Shown here one piece after another: positions 27,601 to 36,359 of a DNA stretch of 64,000 nt. Source of the stretch: Paenibacillus eucommiae (GTDB lineage: Bacteria > Bacillota > Bacilli > Paenibacillales > NBRC-103111); assembly GCF_017874215.1 (NCBI RefSeq), contig NZ_JAGGLB010000016.1:124001-188000 (forward strand), in the 5' to 3' direction. Both the position numbers and the translations under genes were made by a program. Each line of letters opens with the position of its first letter. The first letter of the stretch is position 1. The notes beneath the pieces were generated by a model that saw only the letters and a program-made list of their open reading frames with translations, was not told the origin of the DNA and did not search any database.

Positions 27601-30600
27601 GAATTGTAGAGTATTTCGAAAAGAACCCGGGGGCTACCTCGTTTTCTCTGGGAGTGACGGATAGCAGGGCACACTGTGAATCGGACCCGTCACATCCAAA
27701 TTATCCCGGAGCAGATCACCTAAATTCAGTAGGCTTGCTGAATATGTCGGATTTATATTATCCTTGGGTGAATGAGATTGTAGAAGGTGTACTGAATTAT
27801 CATAACGGTACAGCACAGGAAGGGAAGCTTGCTGATAAATACTTCGGTATGCTGGCCTATGCCCAAGTGTATGATCCGCCGAAGAACGAGGATGGATCTC
27901 CTTATAAGCTGCATCCTAACGTAGTCCCCTATATCACGGACGACCGGTTAACGTGGCTGGATTCGGATATAGATGCCGAGGCGCAAATACTGATGGATAA
28001 ATGGCTGCAATCGGCGACCCATATCGGGTTCTACGAGTATTTATTCGGTTCACCTTATAATTTACCACGAATGTACTTGCAGAAGATGGCGGACAATTAT
28101 AAATATGCTGAGGAGAACCGCGTAATCGGGCATGTAGCGGAATGGCTACCGAACTTTGGTGAAGGGCCTAAGCTGTGGCTGGCAGCCAAAATGCAGTGGA
28201 ATGCCGACCAGGATGTCGATGCCTTGACCGAGGAATGGTATGAGACTGCTGTCGGGCCGGATGCAGCTCCTTACCTGCAGCAATATTACGAACACTGGGA
28301 GGAATTCTGGACTACGCGCATATTTGAATCAGACTGGTATTTACAATGGAAATACACAAAGCCTAGATCCAATTATTTGAATATTTATACGCATGAGTAT
28401 TTAACGATGATTACGAAGGAAGAGCTGCAAGCTGCTCGTGAGTTGATGGAGCAAGTGGTTAATGAGGCGCAGACGAAAGGAACCGCAGAGCAGCAGAAAC
28501 GCGCGGCTTATCTGATGGGGACCTTCGAATTCTATGAGGCATCAGCACTGAGCTTCCCGCGTGAGGATGAAGTGGAGCCACCGGTGAATGAAACCGAAGC
28601 CTTGGCCATGCTCGCAGATTTCAAATTAAGCCTGCAGAAGGCCGCAGAGCGTAAGCAGTATATTGAAGCGAATCAAATGAGATATATGCAGATGTGGGAT
28701 GGTGTACAGCAGGTTCTGATGAATGCTTTGCTAAGCTATGTAGAGGCTCATGAAGACGAGAACGGTATCATTCGCGGGGAAATCAATCAGATTCTGGCTG
28801 AGCATCCGGGAATGATCAAGCATCCGGCTTATGCCGTCAAAACGACTGCAAGTAAAGATATCATTTTGCAATCATTGGATTTTGAACAAGGTCCTTGGGT
28901 AAACGCTAAACCGTTTAACGATTTTCTGATTACACCATCCAAGGAGCAGCCAACAGCGGAAACAAAGGTGCGCCTGCTGTGGGATGATGCGTATATATAT
29001 GTAGGATATGAAAACTTTGATCCTAACATTAGCGGGATGATTACGAATGATGCTATCAATTCTGCTATTAATTGGTGGAATGGGGCAACTCCGGACTCGG
29101 TGGAAACCTTCCTTGGAGATACGAAAGTGATGTATAAAGGATTTTTCAGCAATTTTAATGATAAGAAAATAGGCTTTACCATGGGTGTCAACCCGCCGAC
29201 AGGCAGACAGGCGGCACCGGATATGCCTTGGGAAGTCCGGTCCCAGGTATACAGCGACCGATGGAATACGATACAGGCGATACCATTCAGCAGTATCGGG
29301 ATCGATCCGGATCAGGTTTCTTCGCTGATGGGATTCTTTTTGCGGAATTATCATGGCGGACCTCCGTATTTTAGCTGGTATGGCGGTAATACATGGGCAA
29401 CCGGAGATTTTAATATGATTTATTTGGAAGACCAGCCAAGTGGAGAAGATGTATTTGCAGTTGCAGTGAATGGCAAGCTGACCGTTAAATTGCCTGCCGG
29501 GTCTACAGAGCCCTCATCAGGGGACTTCAGCATCGAGCGGGTTGTTAACGGGGGGACAGCAGAAGCGGTAACGGCGGCGGTCCAGGCATGGAGCTCCGAA
29601 ACCGGGATTGCTGAGCTAATAGTTCCAATCCTGGCTGCAGCTACGACCGATCAATCGGTAGTATACCGGATTAGCTATAAGGGCGGGTCAGTAGTTCAAG
29701 CCCCTGCCTTCGTGATCGCGGCTGAACAAGAGAGCCTTGTTATTGTGGAAGAGGGGCAAGCCCGGGCGATTGTAGTCGTGCCGACGCCAACTGATGATAA
29801 GATTGCGGGCTGGAAGCTTACACATCCTATTAATGAGATGGTAGCAGGCAAGATGAAGGTTGTCTCATCCAGGAAAGCCAGCGGAAGTTACAGCGTTCAT
29901 ATTAATGATGAAAATATTTGGCCCAAGCAGGTGCAGGGTTTGCAGACGAATTTTATACCCGTAACTGCAGGAGAAACTTATACGGCCAGTGCAAAGACTT
30001 ACAGTGAATCCGGATCCTTGCCGTTAATTCTAATTATTTATTATGATAGTCAGTATAATACGATTACGGCAGCTTATAAAGAAGGCGGAATTCAAGGTGA
30101 ATGGGCCGATATTTCATTAAGCCTGTTTGCTCCGGCCAATACCGCATACGCTTCGATCCAGCTTTTCTCGGATTCAGACGGAATTCGCAATATGTACTTT
30201 GACGATATTCAATTCAAGGATTCGAGCGGTCAGGATCTGATTCTGGAAAACCCGGGATTTGAACAGATTTCGAGCAGCGCTGCAGATACATTGGTTGATT
30301 ATATCAAGCAGTCGTCCAATGCTGAATTGGAGATTATAACCGAAGAAAGGCTGCAGCAGGAAGCAGCGCTTTATCAAGACTTGATCCGGATTGAAGTAGG
30401 AGGCAGCGCCCCTACAGGAGATACTGGGCTTGATCTGAAGCTGGGTCAACTGGTGAATGATGAATACGTGATTTGGGTGAAGGGCAGGACGATCAAAATT
30501 ATGGGATTGACGGATGCAGGTATAGAAGCCGGGGTAAGGGCATTCTTGGAACGCTATCTGGGCGTTGTCTGGGAAACTCCGGAAACACCTGAGGTTATCC

Positions 30601-30635
30601 CTGCTCATCCGACCATAACGATTCAGCCGGACTAA
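24654..30635 (+). CDS. Giant SLH surface protein with DUF4838 (glycoside hydrolase-like)
   Basis: 1993 residues. ATG 24654 follows GGAGG; upstream in-frame codons have no ribosome site. A signal peptide is followed by three SLH domains (about 48-222), a beta-helix-like spacer ('GVTLQNMEIKGSLLLAKGIG', 232-450) and a TPTPTQTPGPT linker. An Ig-like domain (505-600) and a CBM-like domain ending in 'SVYFDDIEFKE' (600-765) come next. A GH67 N-terminal-like domain (775-893; 'WGTEFGVYEFLERYLGIRWL') precedes DUF4838 (about 895-1215; 'RLNRMHDNIQFHHNLEHL', 'GLLAYAQVYDPP'-like). A helical part, a CBM9-like domain (about 1395-1595), another Ig and CBM, and a second GH67N-like unit end it. DUF4838 proteins are probable glycosidases; from memory some are placed in CAZy GH163. 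It should act at the cell surface on a complex glycan. Confidence 0.85.
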   Translation: MIIVPKKLSRTIILLLAFCLVFTSFGTSVAPAFGASSDSSRDVSVSSPAFSDLSGHWAEKQVEKWVEDRQIEGYEDGTFRPDNKVSRGEIFALINRSFEFTAAADIRFSDLDSSYWAYGDAAKAVQAGYVQGYADGTIGAKRSISRQEIAVMIARLLDLSQQSTEKIESGFTDAGQIAPWAAEAVAAAAAVKVMEGYPDKSFQPSASITRAEAVVTLERALKLKAQETLVYSKAGTYGPVSGVQTIQGNVVVEVPGVTLQNMEIKGSLLLAKGIGEGDVTLQQVTVKGTTTINGGGSNSIHVANSFLASVIVDRAEGTVRIVLENNGKIAAIRVKSSVILEQAQSDTGIGFELVQIMETLKKGVTVVLKGHFNQVEVTDPDVTIELLSGKIEKLKIGEQAQGSSLKVATEATIVDIILDTIVKVLGQGVIQTATVNEKAKGSEFEKRPQQLKGAGVSNSVTSGSAGNGGNNGTPTPTPTQTPGPTQTPEPTETPGPTTTPEPTPIVIVSVIASNGKVDVALDGVQAAEPVLSDFIVEQIINGGSPVIVSPVKLKWDEAVKEASLTIPPVAASGVAQSVLYRVSYLGTAAVDSAAFVIPAGTQIVANGQAQAVVVIPSDLPLAVDQIPGWFSHNTFLKGNVRVTDIRHNSGSNSLHINDDNEFNYTVESNLMEVTPGVSYTASAYYYLESGELNPALIIYFYDANKTLLTYPAVVGITAEQWEKLTVTGSAPQNAKYASVVMQSDSIGRRSVYFDDIEFKETSGNVLTVENPGFEQDSSIAAETLVKYINKSTGVELPVVTEEQLLEEEWQNTDHVRIYVGGGVPSEETSLHQLLGSLNSEGFVIQTTDDVIRISGSTSWGTEFGVYEFLERYLGIRWLMPGEDGEHVPTRNAIVLPRETVSDEPTSQSRHIFWMETPAENPEWLRLNRMHDNIQFHHNLEHLFDPVVFADHPEYYPGNVVPEPGSFEWNPCLNSDTAAAAVERIVEYFEKNPGATSFSLGVTDSRAHCESDPSHPNYPGADHLNSVGLLNMSDLYYPWVNEIVEGVLNYHNGTAQEGKLADKYFGMLAYAQVYDPPKNEDGSPYKLHPNVVPYITDDRLTWLDSDIDAEAQILMDKWLQSATHIGFYEYLFGSPYNLPRMYLQKMADNYKYAEENRVIGHVAEWLPNFGEGPKLWLAAKMQWNADQDVDALTEEWYETAVGPDAAPYLQQYYEHWEEFWTTRIFESDWYLQWKYTKPRSNYLNIYTHEYLTMITKEELQAARELMEQVVNEAQTKGTAEQQKRAAYLMGTFEFYEASALSFPREDEVEPPVNETEALAMLADFKLSLQKAAERKQYIEANQMRYMQMWDGVQQVLMNALLSYVEAHEDENGIIRGEINQILAEHPGMIKHPAYAVKTTASKDIILQSLDFEQGPWVNAKPFNDFLITPSKEQPTAETKVRLLWDDAYIYVGYENFDPNISGMITNDAINSAINWWNGATPDSVETFLGDTKVMYKGFFSNFNDKKIGFTMGVNPPTGRQAAPDMPWEVRSQVYSDRWNTIQAIPFSSIGIDPDQVSSLMGFFLRNYHGGPPYFSWYGGNTWATGDFNMIYLEDQPSGEDVFAVAVNGKLTVKLPAGSTEPSSGDFSIERVVNGGTAEAVTAAVQAWSSETGIAELIVPILAAATTDQSVVYRISYKGGSVVQAPAFVIAAEQESLVIVEEGQARAIVVVPTPTDDKIAGWKLTHPINEMVAGKMKVVSSRKASGSYSVHINDENIWPKQVQGLQTNFIPVTAGETYTASAKTYSESGSLPLILIIYYDSQYNTITAAYKEGGIQGEWADISLSLFAPANTAYASIQLFSDSDGIRNMYFDDIQFKDSSGQDLILENPGFEQISSSAADTLVDYIKQSSNAELEIITEERLQQEAALYQDLIRIEVGGSAPTGDTGLDLKLGQLVNDEYVIWVKGRTIKIMGLTDAGIEAGVRAFLERYLGVVWETPETPEVIPAHPTITIQPD

Positions 30636-30662
30636 TGTTGGAATTGAAGCTACAAAAGAAGA

Positions 30663-30695
30663 AAGCCTGCGGCTAACTCCGCAGGTTTTTCTTTT
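30663..30695 (+). terminator. Intrinsic terminator
   Basis: CCTGCGG (30666-30672) pairs with CCGCAGG (30679-30685), followed by TTTTTCTTTT. Confidence 0.88.
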
Positions 30696-30821
30696 ACAAT
30701 GAGCACCGATAGTTAAATAAATCCGTTTACGAATAGCTGATGCATGCGATATGATGATAGTGGTTAATATTACCAGATGATATTGGCATCCACGTGTGTG
30801 GTGCTCAAGGAGGAGAATTGA

Positions 30822-31232
30822 ATGCCAATTCAGCAATTGGGGAGTGTGTTCTTACCCGTCAGTAATTTAGAACAATCCATAGTATTTTATACAGAAATTC
30901 TTGGACTTGTTTGTCGGGGGATCGAGGACTGGGGCGATGGCAGCAGGGGGGCGACCTTGTTTTGCGATCCTCATCCCGATCATGCGGCACTGTTAACCTT
31001 GGCGGAGATGAAGGGATCAATCCCAGTTTACGAACGCCCTGTATTCAATTTCAAGTGCATCAGTGTTCCGGAAATGCATGCCGATTTAAAGCTGAGAGGG
31101 TGCCGCGTTACTGAGCTTGAGTCGTGGGATTCTCCCTGGAATCATCATGTGCTGTTCGATGTATTTGATCCGGATGGGCATATGATTAACATGATCGATA
31201 TGGTACCGATTAAAGATGTACAAGCTACATAG
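30822..31232 (+). CDS. VOC family protein
   Basis: 136 residues, glyoxalase/dioxygenase fold. 'GSVFLPVSNLEQSIVFYTEI' opens the first module and 'VFDPDGHMINMID' closes the second. A strong AGGAGG precedes the ATG. It stands alone between terminators. Reaction unknown; relatives are often annotated as glyoxalase/bleomycin-resistance proteins. It is independent of the two other VOC proteins in the window by sequence. Confidence 0.85.
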   Translation: MPIQQLGSVFLPVSNLEQSIVFYTEILGLVCRGIEDWGDGSRGATLFCDPHPDHAALLTLAEMKGSIPVYERPVFNFKCISVPEMHADLKLRGCRVTELESWDSPWNHHVLFDVFDPDGHMINMIDMVPIKDVQAT

Positions 31233-31250
31233 AGTATTAAATGCCAAAAA

Positions 31251-31270
31251 GGGCTGCCTCATGGCGGCCC
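31251..31270 (+). terminator. Hairpin, possible weak terminator
   Basis: GGGCTGCC (31251-31258) pairs with GGCGGCCC (31263-31270) with one T-G pair. No T-run follows, so termination would be weak or factor-dependent. Confidence 0.4.
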
Positions 31271-31370
31271 ATTAAAGTGCTATTGGCAGTAGTTTAGTGG
31301 ATAATCTTCATCTATGTTATTAGGCTAACTCTACGAATCTTTCTAGACATCATGTGGAATGAGGAAAAGA

Positions 31371-31949
31371 ATGAGTACATTTATTAGATCCTTAATGAAG
31401 GTCCTGATAGGACTTATACCTACACTTTTTATGTTCTATATTTTAATTGAGCTGTTTCCATACACAGGATTAGGGAGAATTGTTGCTTTACCATCTATTT
31501 TTATTTTAAACACCATCATTATAGTTTTGGGAGTCTACATCACTCACAGATTAAATAGAAAGCGCCTTAGCTACACGTTGGCGTGGTTTACAATTTTGCT
31601 CTTAACCGTGCTGAATACCATTGTGCTTTATCCCCAAGAGTTTAGCCCAAGCGTTTCTAAGCAAGTATGGTATAGTATTTCAGCTATTAAAAATTTTGAT
31701 GATTCGCCAATAAAAGATATGAAATTACCAATTTCTCATACCAATGAGGGTGCAAACGAAAAATATATTGTAGCGTTGTATAAATACAGACTACAAATTC
31801 CCTTGGATGGTTCTTATTTTATTTATAGAGAGTATAAAAGTGATATGAGTAGCAATGATACTGCAATAAAAACTATAGAGGACATTCCAACAAAACTAAA
31901 GGGTCATCATAAACTGATCTGGTGGTTTCTTGAAACAACTAGGAGATGA
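31371..31949 (+). CDS. Hypothetical membrane protein
   Basis: 192 residues from ATG 31371 (GAGGA six bases upstream). Three hydrophobic segments lie at about 8-30 ('LMKVLIGLIPTLFMFYILIE'), 38-58 and 66-88. A C-terminal soluble part of about 100 residues should face outside or inside according to the positive residues 'HRLNRKRL' between segments two and three. No family recognised. Confidence 0.65.
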   Translation: MSTFIRSLMKVLIGLIPTLFMFYILIELFPYTGLGRIVALPSIFILNTIIIVLGVYITHRLNRKRLSYTLAWFTILLLTVLNTIVLYPQEFSPSVSKQVWYSISAIKNFDDSPIKDMKLPISHTNEGANEKYIVALYKYRLQIPLDGSYFIYREYKSDMSSNDTAIKTIEDIPTKLKGHHKLIWWFLETTRR

Positions 31950-32110
31950 TGAGCTGTTAATCTCTAAAACAGAATAGTTGATTAAAATTAAATTGTATCT
32001 TGAGTTCCTTTCAGAAAAATCCTACTATTGGAGACACAATTGGATCCTTCACCCATGAGGGGTCCTATCAGTAACTACCTAAAGAAGAATAATTATTCGG
32101 AGGTGTAAAA

Positions 32111-33106
32111 TTGGCTTTATTTCCTGCAGCATACTCACTATTGTCGACAGCGGCGATATTATCTCATATAAAAAATAATTATGTGATCCATAAACCAGTT
32201 AGTTTCCAGTACTTCCTTAGAGGAATGAACGATACTTATGTTTTAGTAACTGAGCAAGCCAAATATATCTTTAGAGTCTATCGTGCTGATAGGAGAAATC
32301 ATTCAGAAGTTGCTTTTGAATTAGATTTATTGAATGATCTCCATGCGAAAGGTGTAAACGTTTCAATACCAATTTTAAAAAAAGATGGAACTTTTATAAA
32401 TGAATTTTTCGTGCCCGAAGGTGTAAAGTATGGGGTTATGTTTAGTTTTGCTGAAGGCAATGAAAAGCCTATACATTCCGTAGAAGATAGTTTTTTATTT
32501 GGAAAAGGGGTTGCGCAAATTCACAAAGCTGCTGACAGCTTTAAAAGTGAACACGTAAGAGCTGATCTTGATTTTGAGCATCTGATTGAAGGGCCGCTTA
32601 GTACAATTAAATTACATATGGCACATCGTCAAGAGGATTATGATTTTCTTTATGGACTTGCTATGCGATTAAAACAGAAGATTATGGACCATCTGGGAAA
32701 AGGTTTGGATTGGGGAATATGTCATGGGGATTTACATGGCAATACAAATGCAGCCTTTACGGATGATGGGCAGCTGACGCATTATGATTTCGATATTTGT
32801 GGGTATGGATGGCGAGCCTATGATATTGCTGAGTTTAGGTTGGCTAGAGAAATCCATAGTAGAGACAATAAAGATGAAGTTGAAAGGCTTTGGGCAGCTT
32901 TTCTGGATGGATACAGGGACATTAGACATTTTAGTGAAAATGATGTTGACGCCGTGCCTATATTCGTTGCGCTCAGACAGCTCTGGCTCTTTGGTTTGTG
33001 CTTAAGTGAAGCAGAGTTTTCAGGAATTGCTGATTATGATGCTGGATTTATAGATAGTAAGGTGGCTTATTTCAGAAATTTAGGTGACATATTTAAAGAT
33101 TGCTAA
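32111..33106 (+). CDS. APH/homoserine-kinase-II-like phosphotransferase
   Basis: 331 residues from TTG 32111, preceded by GGAGGTG. The catalytic loop 'CHGDLHGN' (about 203-210) and the metal site 'HYDFDICGYGWRAYDIAEF' (about 223-241) are typical of this fold; 'YVLVTEQAKYIFRVYR' marks the nucleotide-binding lobe. Substrates in the family range from aminoglycosides to homoserine, choline and spectinomycin. The HIT gene follows 24 bp later, so the two are likely cotranscribed. Substrate unknown. Confidence 0.84.
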   Translation: MALFPAAYSLLSTAAILSHIKNNYVIHKPVSFQYFLRGMNDTYVLVTEQAKYIFRVYRADRRNHSEVAFELDLLNDLHAKGVNVSIPILKKDGTFINEFFVPEGVKYGVMFSFAEGNEKPIHSVEDSFLFGKGVAQIHKAADSFKSEHVRADLDFEHLIEGPLSTIKLHMAHRQEDYDFLYGLAMRLKQKIMDHLGKGLDWGICHGDLHGNTNAAFTDDGQLTHYDFDICGYGWRAYDIAEFRLAREIHSRDNKDEVERLWAAFLDGYRDIRHFSENDVDAVPIFVALRQLWLFGLCLSEAEFSGIADYDAGFIDSKVAYFRNLGDIFKDC

Positions 33107-33130
33107 ATAAATGTTAAAGAGGCGATGCAA

Positions 33131-33550
33131 ATGTCTTGTTTTATCTGTGATAAACATGCTGGCATTACTAATCACCAACCACCTGGGGGGTATATTTATG
33201 AAGATGAGCACTGGATGGTCTGCCATTTTCCTGCGGAACAATCGGTTGTGGGACAATTAGTGATAGAATCTAAGCGGCATTTTCTTGATTTTGCTGATAT
33301 GACTGATGAAGAGGCGGCATCGTATGGTTTCTTGGTTAAAAAACTGTATGCCTTTATCAAACAGATAACGGGTGCGGAACGTGTTTATTCATTGGTGACG
33401 ATCGATGGTGTCCCGCACTTCCATGCACACTTCATTCCTCGTACGAGTGATAGCTTAACCAAAGGTATTAATTACATTTCACAGGAAAAGTCATGTGACG
33501 AAAAAGACGCAATAGAAATAGCTCAGAAGCTGCATGCTATGTTCAATTAG
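33131..33550 (+). CDS. HIT family protein
   Basis: 139 residues. ATG 33131 is preferred over 33125 because AAAGAGG (33116-33122) is eight bases away. The histidine-triad motif 'HFHAHFIPR' is near residues 96-104, and 'CFICDKHAG' near the N-terminus resembles the zinc-type start of HIT hydrolases. HIT proteins hydrolyse or transfer nucleotidyl groups such as AMP-lysine or Ap4A. The last 8 bp overlap the end of the convergent ada gene. Confidence 0.88.
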   Translation: MSCFICDKHAGITNHQPPGGYIYEDEHWMVCHFPAEQSVVGQLVIESKRHFLDFADMTDEEAASYGFLVKKLYAFIKQITGAERVYSLVTIDGVPHFHAHFIPRTSDSLTKGINYISQEKSCDEKDAIEIAQKLHAMFN

Positions 33551-34592
33551 ATCCTTGCTTCTCATGATTAAGCAGCCAGTTTTTACGAGTTAAGCCTCCT
33601 CCATAGCCGCCCAACCCGCCATTTGTGTTGATGACACGATGACATGGGATAACGATAGCAAGCTGGTTTGCACCATTAGCCTGAGCCACAGCACGGAAGG
33701 CATTTGGGTTTCCAACCGTAAGGGCTATATCAGAATATGAACGTGTTTCCCCTGATGGTATTTTTATTAATTGCTCCCAGACACTCTTTTGAAAAGGAGA
33801 TCCGAATAACATTAAGGGAGTTTTGAATTCGCTTAGTTTACCATCAAAATATTGTGCCAGTTCGCTTTCAATAGATCGAATCGGATTGGTGATACCAGGT
33901 ATAATCGCTGATTTCGTTTTTTGCCGAAGTCGTTCAATTTCGCGCTCTAGACCTCGGCGGTCAACAAATTCCAAAAGATAGAGTGCTTCCTCATTGGCGA
34001 TTGCTATCATAGGGCCAAGCGGAGTATCCAGCCATGATGCTTTTAAGAGATTACTATCGTCTAATAAAGTAGGTGCCGCTCCCATAATACGAGAAAATGC
34101 GTCCCTGAAACCACTGCTGGAATCATAGCCGGTTGAAAGTTGAGCATCAATTACAGTCTGACCAGCTCTTATGCTTTTCAAGGCGAGTCCCATGCGGCGT
34201 GCACGTGCGTATTTAACAAATGTCATTCCGAATCGTTTTTTGAACTGACGGCGTGCCGTTGATGCATCAATGGATAGATTCTCGAAATCTTGATCTTTCC
34301 ATCGTTTCTCTGGATTTTCCTCAACGGCTTCTACAAGCAAACGAACAAGCTCTGAGACCTGATTAGGGTGGGACAGCGGACGACAGCGTTGACAAGGCCG
34401 AAAGGAAGCTAGAAGTGCCTGCTCGGCGGTCTCGTAAAATTCGCAGTTTTCAAACTTTGGTTTCCTGGCCGGACATGTTGGGCGGCAGAATACACCTGTT
34501 GTCTTAACGCCTACATAAAAAACACCCTCGTATTCCGTCCTTTTTTCTAATAAAGCCCTATAATATTCTTCTTTACGATCGGCTAGTATCAT
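33543..34592 (-). CDS. ada: Bifunctional DNA repair methyltransferase/activator Ada
   Basis: 349 residues, close to the E. coli Ada length, so the two functions are fused here rather than split as AdaA/AdaB in Bacillus subtilis. N-terminal zinc domain: 'GVFCRPTCPARKPKFENCEF' and 'FRPCQRCRP' hold the four Cys, including the phosphotriester acceptor. A middle AraC-type helix-turn-helix follows. The C-terminal O6-alkylguanine methyltransferase has the active 'VIPCHRVI' and 'RAVAQANGANQLAIV'. It repairs alkylated DNA and activates its own regulon after methyl transfer. Convergent overlap with the HIT gene. Confidence 0.93.
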   Translation of the reverse strand: MILADRKEEYYRALLEKRTEYEGVFYVGVKTTGVFCRPTCPARKPKFENCEFYETAEQALLASFRPCQRCRPLSHPNQVSELVRLLVEAVEENPEKRWKDQDFENLSIDASTARRQFKKRFGMTFVKYARARRMGLALKSIRAGQTVIDAQLSTGYDSSSGFRDAFSRIMGAAPTLLDDSNLLKASWLDTPLGPMIAIANEEALYLLEFVDRRGLEREIERLRQKTKSAIIPGITNPIRSIESELAQYFDGKLSEFKTPLMLFGSPFQKSVWEQLIKIPSGETRSYSDIALTVGNPNAFRAVAQANGANQLAIVIPCHRVINTNGGLGGYGGGLTRKNWLLNHEKQGSN

Positions 34593-34694
34593 TCTTATCT
34601 CCTTAAACTTTGTGGTGTTCCTAAATTATAGCTTTTTTTATACGAATACGCCGCCGAAAATCAGGCATTCATTTTTTTAGAGAGGGTTGAGCTA

Positions 34695-35648
34695 TTGATC
34701 AAAAATGATGCTCCTAATATTGAATTAGTGTTACAACTAGTAAGAGATTGCCTGAATTCCAAATCTTTTAAGCTAGAAAGAGTATTTAGTGGTGTATCTA
34801 CCTATGTATATCGTATTCAGTTTGGTGAGGATATTTTGTATCTGCGGATTCTTCCAGAACAAGGTTTAAGTTTTGGTGTGGAAGTATATGTACATTCATT
34901 GCTTAGACAAAAAGAAGTTCAAGTTCCAGAAGTTATACACTTTGAGCATTTTAATGAAACCATAGGGATGTCAATGATGCTTGTTAAAGAAATCTGTGGT
35001 TCCAATGTTAAGGATTGTTCTTCAGTAGACGAATACGAGGGTGTACTTTTTGAGGCAGGAAAACAACTTGCGATTATAAATCAAGTGAAAGTTGATGGTT
35101 TTGGCTGGATTAAAAGAGGTGAAGAGGAATACGGAACCACTTTACGAGGCGAAAAGAACTCATTATATGATTACATCTATGAATTTTTAGACGAAGATTT
35201 AGCTTTATTATCAAAGCAAGTATTCAGTAAGAGTGACATATCCCAAATCACAAGTTTTTTTAGTTCTGGAATTGAATTGATGTTAAGACATAAAGCCAGT
35301 TTAATCCATGGGGATTTCGACGATTCACATATTTTTCAGCAAGCCGGGAAATATACTGGAATTATTGATTTTGGAGAGATTCAAGGAAACAGTCCTCTGT
35401 ATGATTTAGGGCATTTCAAAATACATGACGGTCAATATCAGCGTTATTATGGTTATAATTCCTTAGCAAGGGGATATGACGAAGCCAGACATCTCTCTAG
35501 TAATGACCGTTTAGAAATAGACCTCTGGGCATTATGGATAGGCATTAGACGGCTAGGGGCCGTATGCAAGAGAACTTGGGGAAGTTATCATGAGCATTTA
35601 ATTAAAGCTATAAAGATTGAAATGGACCTATTAAGCAAAAAATTATAA
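34695..35648 (+). CDS. APH-like phosphotransferase
   Basis: 317 residues from TTG 34695 with AGAGGG nine bases upstream. The catalytic loop is 'IHGDFDDSHIF' (about 203-213), with Ser-His in place of the usual Asn region, and the metal site is 'GIIDFGEIQGNSPLYDLGHF' (about 219-238). N-lobe: 'VFSGVSTYVYRIQFGEDILY'. A small-molecule kinase of unknown substrate, the third APH-like protein in the window. Its stop codon overlaps the start of the next small gene by one base (TAATG). Confidence 0.83.
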   Translation: MIKNDAPNIELVLQLVRDCLNSKSFKLERVFSGVSTYVYRIQFGEDILYLRILPEQGLSFGVEVYVHSLLRQKEVQVPEVIHFEHFNETIGMSMMLVKEICGSNVKDCSSVDEYEGVLFEAGKQLAIINQVKVDGFGWIKRGEEEYGTTLRGEKNSLYDYIYEFLDEDLALLSKQVFSKSDISQITSFFSSGIELMLRHKASLIHGDFDDSHIFQQAGKYTGIIDFGEIQGNSPLYDLGHFKIHDGQYQRYYGYNSLARGYDEARHLSSNDRLEIDLWALWIGIRRLGAVCKRTWGSYHEHLIKAIKIEMDLLSKKL

Positions 35649-35830
35649 TGACTTCAAAGGAGATTTTATTAAAAGAAGTTCTTTCAAAGGAGCCAAAATA
35701 TTCTTTGACTTCCCTGGAAAAACTTCAAAATCACTATACTTATCACACAGATTATGGTAAAATTATGAAAAAGAACGTTTGTTCTTGTTTTAATGGCATG
35801 TACTTTCCATTGCTACGTGGATACATGTAG
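35648..35830 (+). CDS. Small hypothetical protein coupled to the APH-like gene
   Basis: 60 residues beginning MTSKEILLKEVLSKEPKYSL. The ATG shares its A with the TAA of the preceding gene, which suggests translational coupling. A pair of Cys ('NVCSCFNGMY') lies near the C-terminus. It may be the remaining start of a longer gene, since no family is recognised and it stops before a gene-free gap. Real but minor gene, or remnant. Confidence 0.45.
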   Translation: MTSKEILLKEVLSKEPKYSLTSLEKLQNHYTYHTDYGKIMKKNVCSCFNGMYFPLLRGYM

Positions 35831-35913
35831 TTTAATTTTCGATTACTGTTAACCTTGATAAGGTGAATGTTTCAAAAATCCAACTCAATTAGACGACGAA
35901 AGGAAGTAGTTCA

Positions 35914-36297
35914 ATGTCAAATCCAAAACTGACCACATTGGATAGCATCTATATCCCAGTTAAAGAGCGAACAAAATCTATGAATTGGTTTTTGCAGCAT
36001 TTCGACCTTATTGTTGAAGGAGACCATTTGAAAATTGGAAGTACAGAATTATTTTTTTTAGAGACAATGGATGAAACAACAACAAATTTTACAACCAGTG
36101 CTTGGCAGCAGGAAGAGAAGCATTATGAAATGCCTGCGTTTTGTTTTAGGACAGAGAATCTTAGGCAATTGCATGAAAAGCTAATAAATGGAAATGTAAG
36201 AGTAACTGAAGTCATAAGTCATAGTTGGTTTGAAGAGTTTGATTTTTATGACTTAGATAATAATAAATTTAAAGTTTGGAGACCAAGTGAAGCCTAA
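35914..36297 (+). CDS. VOC family protein
   Basis: 127 residues, with the VOC start 'LDSIYIPVKERTKSMNWFLQ' and end 'FDFYDLDNNKFKVW'. GAAAGGAAG precedes the ATG. The metal-ligand positions are less clear than in the other two VOC proteins; the terminal Glu is replaced by Lys-Val-Trp. It may therefore be a binding protein rather than an enzyme. Confidence 0.82.
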   Translation: MSNPKLTTLDSIYIPVKERTKSMNWFLQHFDLIVEGDHLKIGSTELFFLETMDETTTNFTTSAWQQEEKHYEMPAFCFRTENLRQLHEKLINGNVRVTEVISHSWFEEFDFYDLDNNKFKVWRPSEA

Positions 36298-36359
36298 CAT
36301 TGTGAGCAAATGTTTCCGATGTTGAAGATTTTACTCCTCAAATATGGAGATTAGTATCG

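Noticed and set aside
31985..32090. Inverted repeat GGATCC...GGTCC before the 32111 gene (T-box or riboswitch-like?)
   Set aside because: Too short and without conserved T-box or known riboswitch bases.
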